NCBI RefSeq assembly: GCF_007641255.1
Contig: NZ_CP036259.1
Location: 3,350,501 to 3,414,500, forward strand
DNA: 64,000 nt
Reading direction: 5' to 3'
Source: Sporomusa termitida
GTDB taxonomy: Bacteria > Bacillota > Negativicutes > Sporomusales > Sporomusaceae
The notes beneath the pieces are model-generated. The model worked only from the letters and a program-made list of their open reading frames with translations, had not been told where the DNA came from and did no database searches. The translations under genes and the position numbers were made by a program. Below, piece by piece: positions 58,366-64,000 of the stretch (position 1 is the stretch's first letter; each line of letters opens with the position of its first letter).

Positions 58366-59247
58366 TTAGATCCCCGCCTTTCTGCTGTCCAATCTGGTTT
58401 TAACCAAAGGCAGGGACAAAGCAATTGCGACCAGGAGAGCGGTGAATAGCTTCAGATCGTTGGGCGGCATGCCCAGATACAATACAACCGCGATGACAAT
58501 CCGGTAAACGATGGAGCCTAGGACCACCGAAATCAGGGCATTTTTCACACTCCGGGAGCCAAACAGCACTTCGCCGATAATAACGGAGGCAAGACCGATG
58601 ACAATGGTGCCAACGCCCATGCCGACATCGGCAAAGCCATTGCTCTGGGCGATGAGAGCGCCTGATACGGCTACCACTCCGTTGCTGAGCACCAGACCCA
58701 GCAAGATCATATTATCGGTATTAACCCCCATAGCCCGGATCATTTGCGGATTATTGCCGGTGGCCCGCAAAGCCAGGCCGATTTCCGTGCCAAAAAACCA
58801 ATAGAGGAGGGCCGGACATACCACGGCGGCAATCAGGCCGACCACGAAGGTCGTCATATTCGGCGATAAATGTAAAAATTCCAAAGAGGTATATACCGTA
58901 TCGGTATTTAACAGCGATACGTTCGCTTTGCCCATAACCCGCAAATTGACCGAATACAGGGCAATCATGGTTAAAATCCCGGCTAACAAGGCGGGTATTT
59001 TCAGTTTCGTATGCAATAAGCCGGTGGCAGCGCCCGCCAGCATGCCGGCGATACCGGCGGCCAGAATAGCGGCAGCAGGGCTGTGCTGCCCCTCCAGCAG
59101 CACAGCCGCAACGGCGGCGCCCAGCGGAAAGGTTCCCTCCACGCTTAAATCCGCGATATGCAAAATGCGGAAAGTCAAGTATACGCCTATCGCCATGACC
59201 GACCATAGCAGCCCCTGGGCGATAGTAGAAATAACCAAATCGTTCAT
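58366..59247 (-). CDS. ABC transporter permease (TrpY-like)
   Basis: The 293-aa protein has eight or more hydrophobic segments. The layout matches permeases of the branched-chain/TrpXYZ class (GVYLTFRILHIADLSVEGTF; ATGNNPQMIRAMGVNTDNM). It lies between the first binding-protein gene and the ATPase gene. The T-box upstream of the whole operon controls it. Confidence 0.9.
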   Translation of the reverse strand: MNDLVISTIAQGLLWSVMAIGVYLTFRILHIADLSVEGTFPLGAAVAAVLLEGQHSPAAAILAAGIAGMLAGAATGLLHTKLKIPALLAGILTMIALYSVNLRVMGKANVSLLNTDTVYTSLEFLHLSPNMTTFVVGLIAAVVCPALLYWFFGTEIGLALRATGNNPQMIRAMGVNTDNMILLGLVLSNGVVAVSGALIAQSNGFADVGMGVGTIVIGLASVIIGEVLFGSRSVKNALISVVLGSIVYRIVIAVVLYLGMPPNDLKLFTALLVAIALSLPLVKTRLDSRKAGI

Positions 59248-59331
59248 ATTGTTCCTCCCCTGTGTTGCCTGCCGGCTGCTGTAAGCGCGCGGCCTGTACG
59301 GCCACAGGTGGCCGCCTTCCTGACCGCGCTC

Positions 59332-60342
59332 CTATTCAGCCGCTTTGAGCAGCTCGTCCGGTATGGTTAAGCCGATTGCCGCGGCGGCTTCCTTATTGAT
59401 AATGACCTTGGCCTCCTTCTGGGCGGCGACCGGCATAGCGGCCGGGCTGGCTTTGCCGGCTAAAATATCGGCTGCCATTTCACCGGACTGGAAGCCAAGC
59501 TGGTAGAAGTTCACCGAAACCCCGGCCGTGCCGCCGGTCCTGACCATGGTTTCATCGCCGGCAAACACCGGCAGTTTGGCCGGCACCGCGATCTTGGCAA
59601 TATTGGCCATCGCCGAAGCTATCGTATTATCGGTCGGGCAGTAAATAAAATCCACTTTGCCGACAAAGCTCTGCACCGCCTGCTGAATGTCATTAACGTT
59701 CGCAACCGACGCTTCAACCACCGTCAAACCCTGTTCAGCGGCGTATTCTTTCATTGCCTTCACCTGTACCTGCGAGTTCGCTTCACTGGCGGTGTACAGC
59801 GCACCTACTGTTTTGGCCTGCGGGATCAGTGTAAGCGCCAGGTCGATCTGCTGCTTCGGCGGAATGTAGTCCGTTGTCCCGGTCACATTGCCGCCCGGCT
59901 TGTCATTCGACCGCACCAGCTTCGCCGCCTCGTAATCCGTAATCGCCGAGCCCACGACGGGGATCGTTTTCGTTTCATTGGCAACCGTCTGCGCTGCCGG
60001 GGTCGCTATCGCGTAGATTAAATCCACCTTGTTATTGACAAACCGCTGGCTGATCGTTTTTAAGTTGGACTGGTCTCCCTGGGCGTTCTGCTGATCAAGG
60101 TGAATGGTTTCACCGTCTTTATATCCCCGGGCCGCCAGTCCGTCCACAAAGCCCTGGTTGGCGGCGTCCAAAGCCCCGTGCTGCACCAGCTGCAGCACTC
60201 CGATCCGGTAGACCTTGCCTGCCTCCGCGCCGGCTTTCTTTTTTTCCCCGCCGCAGCCGGCAATAACGCCAGCCACCAGCACGGCCCCCAGCCCCAGGGC
60301 GATCATTTTTTTCAGATGCAAAGTTTTCAACATACCGCTCAC
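59332..60342 (-). CDS. ABC substrate-binding lipoprotein (TrpX/pfam04392 type), first copy
   Basis: The 336-aa protein has the same start context and lipobox GVIAGC as the copy at 56167-57180 and is almost identical to it. Differences cluster in a few places (DGETIHLDQQ versus NGENITIDQQ; YIPPKQQIDLALTLIPQ versus YLPPKQQIDLALKLIPQ; FAGDETMVRTGGT). It is followed by the permease and ATPase genes. The T-box leader upstream predicts induction when charged tRNA-Val is low. Confidence 0.92.
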   Translation of the reverse strand: MSGMLKTLHLKKMIALGLGAVLVAGVIAGCGGEKKKAGAEAGKVYRIGVLQLVQHGALDAANQGFVDGLAARGYKDGETIHLDQQNAQGDQSNLKTISQRFVNNKVDLIYAIATPAAQTVANETKTIPVVGSAITDYEAAKLVRSNDKPGGNVTGTTDYIPPKQQIDLALTLIPQAKTVGALYTASEANSQVQVKAMKEYAAEQGLTVVEASVANVNDIQQAVQSFVGKVDFIYCPTDNTIASAMANIAKIAVPAKLPVFAGDETMVRTGGTAGVSVNFYQLGFQSGEMAADILAGKASPAAMPVAAQKEAKVIINKEAAAAIGLTIPDELLKAAE

Positions 60343-60354
60343 TCATCCTTTTCT

Positions 60355-60645
60355 AACAAAAATCGTCCCTGCCCAGGGACGACGGACGTGCATCGCGGTA
60401 CCACCCTAGTTATCCGGCGAAATAAAAAGAGCGCTACCGCAAGGGACGGAAAACTCCGCGGTACCACCCTAATAATCTCGAATCAGATCAACTCACAGCC
60501 CTATAACGGGTGCTACCCCGGCCCGGCCTACTGTCGTTCAGCCTCGCAGTTCAGGAAGGAACTTCGACCCATGCGCCGACTGATTTGCACCAACCATCAG
60601 CTCTCTGCCCAGCAACATAGATTTACTTTTTTCCGTCATTACTTT
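60355..60645 (-). promoter_or_regulatory. T-box leader (valine specifier GUU) of the ABC operon
   Basis: The layout matches the leader at 57193-57483. Stem I carries AGAGAGCTGATGG and TTGGTGCAAATC. The specifier loop reads GAA-GTT-CC (GTT at 60560-60562). Two AGGGTGGTACCGCG sequences (60457-60470 and 60394-60407) precede the final terminator at about 60353-60380. The distal 120 bases are almost identical in the two leaders, while stem I has diverged. The change GTA to GTT keeps the same amino acid, which supports valine as the specifier. Confidence 0.82.
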
Positions 60646-60667
60646 TATATTTTCAGTTATTGTTGTT

Positions 60668-60696
60668 ATTGTACTAATTGCCCGGTACTTTGTCAA
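60668..60696 (-). promoter_or_regulatory. Promoter of the T-box leader for the ABC operon
   Basis: TTGACA (60696-60691) and TACAAT (60673-60668) on the minus strand, 17 bases apart, immediately upstream of stem I. Confidence 0.7.
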
Positions 60697-60727
60697 TAAC
60701 CCCGGGGAAATATCCCGACTCATGGGC

Positions 60728-60754
60728 GACTCACGGGGACGGTTCTCTTGAGTC
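60728..60754. repeat. REP-type palindrome, uninterrupted, with degenerate tail to about 60820
   Basis: GACTCA at 60728, core GGGGACGGTTCTC and TGAGTC ending at 60754. The tail (ATCAGCTTTATCACTACC, then GGCAGTAAGACC) is a weaker match to the others. Like the copy at 16031, it is an empty target site. Confidence 0.75.
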
Positions 60755-60940
60755 ATTTTTATCAGCTTTATCACTACCACTCGCTAAAAGGCAGTAAGAC
60801 CTAGACCATAGCTCCGGCCCCGATGGAATACCTAAGGCTGTCTTTTAACAGTCGTTTTTCCCTGACACAGTAAACCAAGCACGACTCTAGCCTACGGCTG
60901 GAGGCTTTTTCCTTCAACAATCGGGGTGATCGCCGCGGCA

Positions 60941-61468
60941 TCAGCGGTTAACCACAGTCATCTGCAAACCGGCCATCACGTCGAGGGCAGCCTGATGCAA
61001 CCGTTCGTCAAAACTGGCGGTGCAGGCGGCGTCGATGACAATCTCCGCCTCCGGCAGAGCCGCCTTGGCCAGTACGGCGTTGGCCAGGACGCAAATATGG
61101 GAAACCACGCCGACCAGTTCCACCCGCTCGAAGCCCTGCCCGCGCAGATACGCCACCAGTTCCATTGATCCGAAAGCGCCTTTTTCAAAACGCAGATCGC
61201 CGGCAGAGCAAAGGGAAGCAACCTGACCGTACAGTTGCCAGCCCGGCGTGTACTGCAGGCAATGGAGCACCGGCAGCTTTTTACCTTCCTGGGTTGCCAA
61301 ATAATCCGGCTGATGCGTGTCAAAGGTAAAGGCAACCGGGTCGCCGTTGCGTTTGTAGTGTTCAATCTTAGCGACAATCGCCGTCTCCAGCTCCGCTGCT
61401 TGGGAAAAGCCCAGCGCGCCGTCAACAAAGTCGTTTTGATAGTCAATGACCAGTAAGATATTTTTCAC
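60941..61468 (-). CDS. Isochorismatase-family cysteine hydrolase
   Basis: The chosen start is GTG 61468 (MKNILLVIDYQNDFVDGAL), with GGAG upstream; the protein is 175 aa. It has the conserved aspartate in VIDYQNDFVDG, the metal/active-site stretch FTFDTHQPDY, and the nucleophilic cysteine in VGVVSHICVLANAVLAK. The family includes nicotinamidases and isochorismatases; its length and D-x-H motif fit a small nicotinamidase-like amidase. The substrate is not readable. Confidence 0.88.
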   Translation of the reverse strand: MKNILLVIDYQNDFVDGALGFSQAAELETAIVAKIEHYKRNGDPVAFTFDTHQPDYLATQEGKKLPVLHCLQYTPGWQLYGQVASLCSAGDLRFEKGAFGSMELVAYLRGQGFERVELVGVVSHICVLANAVLAKAALPEAEIVIDAACTASFDERLHQAALDVMAGLQMTVVNR

Positions 61469-61539
61469 TTGTGTACACTCCTTCTCTGTCCAAGCTGCCT
61501 CCCGCCGCTTTGTCAAACAACTCATATTAACCGCCCTGC

Positions 61540-61830
61540 TTTTTTGAAGCTTTTTGTAAATTATACCATATTGTCGAAACCTCAGTGAAGCCTACTCAAA
61601 AACTCTTTTATAAAAAGTCGATTCAGTTAGATTCTCCCAAGGCCGAAGGAAGCCCCGGTGAATGCAGGCACAGAGACTGACGCACGAAGTGCGGCTGCAA
61701 AAGAGGAGACGCGGCCCGGTTCCGCATGAACCGTTTTTGGTAGCTATTGACAAATCAATTCATTTCATGATAATTTAGTAATGATCCTATGCCTTATTAT
61801 AGAAATTAGGCCGGAAATTCGTCTGACTTT
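61540..61830. other. Intergenic region with possible structured RNA, unassigned
   Basis: A GC-rich block at about 61637-61735 (GGCCGAAGGAAGCCCCGG, then CGCACGAAGTGCG and ACGCGGCCCGGTTCCGC) contains several short hairpins. It stands out from its AT-rich surroundings. I cannot match it to a riboswitch family. No ORF is visible. Confidence 0.35.
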
Positions 61831-61833
61831 GAT

Positions 61834-61885
61834 AACAAAAGAGGACGAGAAAATTCTTAGCGAATTTTCTCGTCCTCTTTTGTTC
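61834..61885. terminator. Perfect bidirectional hairpin
   Basis: AACAAAAGAGGACGAGAAAA and its complement pair over about 22 bases around a short loop, with A and T runs at the edges. It could terminate transcription from either side. Confidence 0.8.
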
Positions 61886-62077
61886 TTAAACAGAAAGTTA
61901 TAACATTCTTAAAGGCAGGCTAAAGCCAAAAGCGTCCTTGCGCTTTCGCCAAGACTTAGAATCAGACGGGTTTTCTAACTGATCAGGACAGTCACAACTA
62001 CCTGCCTCAATAATAATAAAGTTTTGCTGTATTCTGCAATACTGTATAAAAAAAGAATCGGGAGTAGTGATAATGAA

Positions 62078-62912
62078 TTGAAATCAATAAAGCGTTATAT
62101 TTATAGTTTAAGGCGCTTATTGGGGATAGTTGTTCTGCTGATGTTATGGGAATTTTTGCCGCGAATGAATGTTGTGGATAAAAATTTTCTGCCTCTTTTT
62201 CAGTGGTTGTAGCTACTTTTTGGCAAATCCTGTTGTCCGGCGAATTAGTTGAGCACATTTTTGTTAGTTTAAAACGGTCAGTGGCCGGTTTTTTTCTGGG
62301 AATTGGCCTGTCTGTACCGCTGGGCTTTGCTGTCGGCTGGTTTAAACAGGCCGAATTTTATATTGACCCCATCATCCAGTTGTGCCGGCAAACATCTACC
62401 CTGGCACTTTTACCGGTGTTTATGCTGGTGTTTGGGATCGGTGAATTGTCCAAAGTGGCCATTGTGTTTTTGGGCGTATGGTCGGCGATTCTGTTAAATA
62501 CCATAAACGGGGTAAAAGGAGTTGACCCTTTGCTGATCAAGGCGGCAAAATCCATGGGTTCCTCTCAGCTCACCATATTTTACAAAGTGGTTTTTCCGGC
62601 GGCGCTGCCCTCAATTATTACGGGAATCCGCCTCAGTGCCACCTCTTCCATTTTAGTCCTGATTGCGGCGGAAATGATGGGCGCCAGTTCAGGTTTAGGT
62701 TATCTGCTGATGGATACACAGCTTAAGTACCTTATACCGGGTATGCCAAACGGGCGCAGACGGCACGGGCAACGATGGATACACAGCTTAAGTACCTTAT
62801 ACCCAAAATGTATGCAGCCATTATGACGATGTCGATCATCGGCATCATTGTCAATTATGTGATTGTTTTCTTTGAAAAAAAAGTATCCCGTTGGCGACGC
62901 CAGGAAATATAA
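62078..62912 (+). pseudogene. ABC permease of the nitrate/sulfonate (SsuC) type, two lesions
   Basis: From about TTG 62078 the frame reads RYIYSLRRLLGIVVLLMLWE. It shifts near 62205 between NFLPLF and VVVATFWQILLSGELVEH. The EAA loop (AAKSMGSSQLTIFYKVVFPA) is complete. At 62709 a 65-base partial duplication (GATGGATACACAGCTTAAGT repeated at 62774) breaks the frame; the true end IVNYVIVFFEKKVSRWRRQEI stops at 62912. Related proteins import sulfonates, nitrate or thiamine precursors. It is inactive as written. Confidence 0.85.
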
Positions 62913-62927
62913 CCCCATTGCCCGGAC

Positions 62928-63374
62928 AGGTTTAAATTAAATGTCATCGCGGAAAAAGCGGTGTTGGGCGGTACGCTGCGTTGTTTTAAAACAGAGATTG
63001 CCGAACAGGCCGGCGAACTGATTGAACAGACTGTGAAAGCCATCTCCTCACTGCATGGGGCCCAGTATCAGTTTTCCTTTGCCAGAGGCCTGGTTCCGTT
63101 GATCAATGACGCTACAGCGGTTGACCTCCTGACCAGCGCTGCCAGGGAAATTGCCGGCGAGCACAGCGTTGTGCCGGTGCCGCAAGTGCTGCTGGGTGAA
63201 GATTTTTCTTTGTATTGCCAACAAGTTCCGGCCGCATTTTTTGTTTTGGGGACAGGCTTCGCGGGGCAAAAAAATTACCAGCTCCATCATTCGAAATTCA
63301 ACCTGAATGAGGCGGCGCTGGTGGTTGGAGCCTCGGTGCTGGCCAATGCAGCACTCGCTGCTTTGCGTAAATAA
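62928..63374 (+). pseudogene. C-terminal fragment of an M20-family amidohydrolase
   Basis: The fragment starts near RFKLNVIAEKAVLGGTLRCF and continues through EDFSLYCQQVPAAFFVLG and YQLHHSKFNLNEAALVVGAS to TAA at 63374. These match the last 145 residues of M20 peptidase/amidohydrolases. The N-terminal two-thirds, with most metal ligands, is missing, so the piece is dead. It directly follows the broken permease, suggesting one deletion removed the stretch between them. Confidence 0.82.
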
Positions 63375-63406
63375 CGGCACTGGCAAATGACTCACGGGGA
63401 CGGTTC

Positions 63407-63526
63407 GAAACTGCTGAAAAAGTGCCACTCGTCCTCGAATACATACTATATATAGTTGTCCAATATAATTTCATTCTCAATATATTGTAGGAAATCGGTT
63501 TTAATATTGACTTTTTCAGTGGTTAC
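63407..63526. mobile_element. 120-bp MITE, copy B, opposite orientation to copy A
   Basis: The ends are GAAACTGCTGAAAAAGT and, read inward from the right, GTAACCACTGAAAAAGT. The interior is the reverse complement of copy A over its whole length. GGACGGTTC flanks it on both sides (63398-63406 and 63527-63535) inside a REP palindrome in the same orientation as at copy A. So the two MITEs inserted independently in opposite directions at the same target word. Confidence 0.88.
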
Positions 63527-63625
63527 GGACGGTTCTCTTGAGTCATTGCATGCCTTTTTAGCGTACTTATATTCCACAAAAGTCAGTAAGAACGGGGACA
63601 TAGTTCCTGTCCCCCTGTCCCTGTC
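63527..63625. repeat. REP right half and conserved tail after MITE B
   Basis: Target duplication, then TCTTGAGTCATTGC and a tail that ends GGGGACATAGTTCCTGTCCCC, a palindrome of its own. The tail ties this copy to those at 16058, 47763 and 55922. Confidence 0.65.
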
Positions 63626-63634
63626 CCCCTGTCC

Positions 63635-64000
63635 CTAGAATAACCGTTCACCGTCCGAACCATGGCGGCGCATATGCACCCACCTTTTATAGCGGGGATC
63701 CTCCGGATTTTTACTGATAGTCTCTTTTTCCTGCAAATACAAACCAATATCAGTGCTGTTAAAAACCTGCCGATCCTCACCTACCGGACAAACTTTGGCA
63801 CAAACTCCACAGGGATAACGATGCTCCTGACGCAATTGCGCGTGATAGCGCGCGCAGGCATGTTTATCCATCAGGGCAATGAGTTGATCGTCACGGCTCG
63901 TAAAGGCCTGGGTTGGACATAGCCTTTGACATACCCGGCATTTAGTGCACAAATCGGTTGCCAGAACATCATCAGGCGCAATTTTCAGCCGGGTAAATAC
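63635..64000 (-). CDS. 4Fe-4S dicluster protein, C-terminal part (continues past the window)
   Basis: The frame is open from the right edge, so the N-terminus lies outside. The visible 121 codons contain LCTKCRVCQRLCPTQAF and CGVCAKVCPVGEDR, two sets of cysteines for 4Fe-4S clusters. Related proteins include epoxyqueuosine-reductase-like iron-sulfur proteins of anaerobes. The stop is at 63635. Confidence 0.75.
   Translation of the reverse strand, partial: VFTRLKIAPDDVLATDLCTKCRVCQRLCPTQAFTSRDDQLIALMDKHACARYHAQLRQEHRYPCGVCAKVCPVGEDRQVFNSTDIGLYLQEKETISKNPEDPRYKRWVHMRRHGSDGERLF

Overview
The window reads as chromosome from a Sporomusa/Pelosinus-like bacterium: a Negativicute, that is, a spore-forming Firmicute with an outer membrane. 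The evidence is a mixture of traits. There is a TonB-dependent outer-membrane receptor with a signal peptide and an upstream Fur box. There are Firmicute T-box leaders, a DUF3231 protein of the kind found in spore formers, and an anaerobic acyl-CoA (butyrate-type) metabolism with a ferredoxin-EtfA fusion. The assignment is inference; no rRNA or other marker gene lies in the window.

Layout. Positions 1-18000 are a visibly AT-rich defence island. It holds the 3' part of dptH, a KAP-family NTPase gene split by an IS21-type element and then frameshifted, and a minus-strand dndB-C-D-E-A operon with 4-bp ATGA overlaps. A ruined Mrr-type restriction gene and a Phd/ParE-type toxin-antitoxin pair follow. 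Positions 18000-20700 are nested insertion-sequence debris (IS21, IS3, IS1182). Positions 20964-30655 hold a sigma-54 activator followed by a plus-strand acyl-CoA operon: CoA-transferase, 3-hydroxyacyl-CoA dehydrogenase, thiolase, acyl-CoA dehydrogenase, iron-type alcohol dehydrogenase and AtoE transporter. Remnants of trpS and of a chemotaxis receptor, an unrecognised 274-aa gene and the TonB receptor lie between 30900 and 35400.

Positions 35440-44890 hold a second acyl-CoA cluster on the minus strand: MarR regulator, GntP-type permease, CoA-transferase, broken thiolase, acyl-CoA dehydrogenase, EtfB, ferredoxin-EtfA, broken 3-hydroxyacyl-CoA dehydrogenase and crotonase. The two clusters complement each other. 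The first keeps intact thiolase and Hbd, the second supplies crotonase and Etf, so together they cover acetyl-CoA <-> butyryl-CoA.

Positions 45100-47850 hold structured repeats, an ORF-deleted group II intron and a nearly complete IS1182 element. Then come a DUF3231/membrane-protein pair, a sulfate-type ABC operon with a terminator in its leader, and a rifampicin phosphotransferase gene with a one-base frameshift. A TrpX-type ABC transporter with two near-identical binding proteins follows, each behind a T-box leader whose specifier reads as valine (GUA, GUU). After that lie a cysteine hydrolase, a broken ABC permease, an M20 peptidase fragment and the end of an Fe-S protein.

A palindromic extragenic repeat (GACTCA / GGGACGGTTCTC / TGAGTC) recurs across the window. 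It is the target of both IS1182 and a 120-bp MITE, each flanked by a 9-bp GGACGGTTC duplication. Gene decay is concentrated in accessory or duplicated genes; the dnd genes and the main metabolic genes are open throughout.
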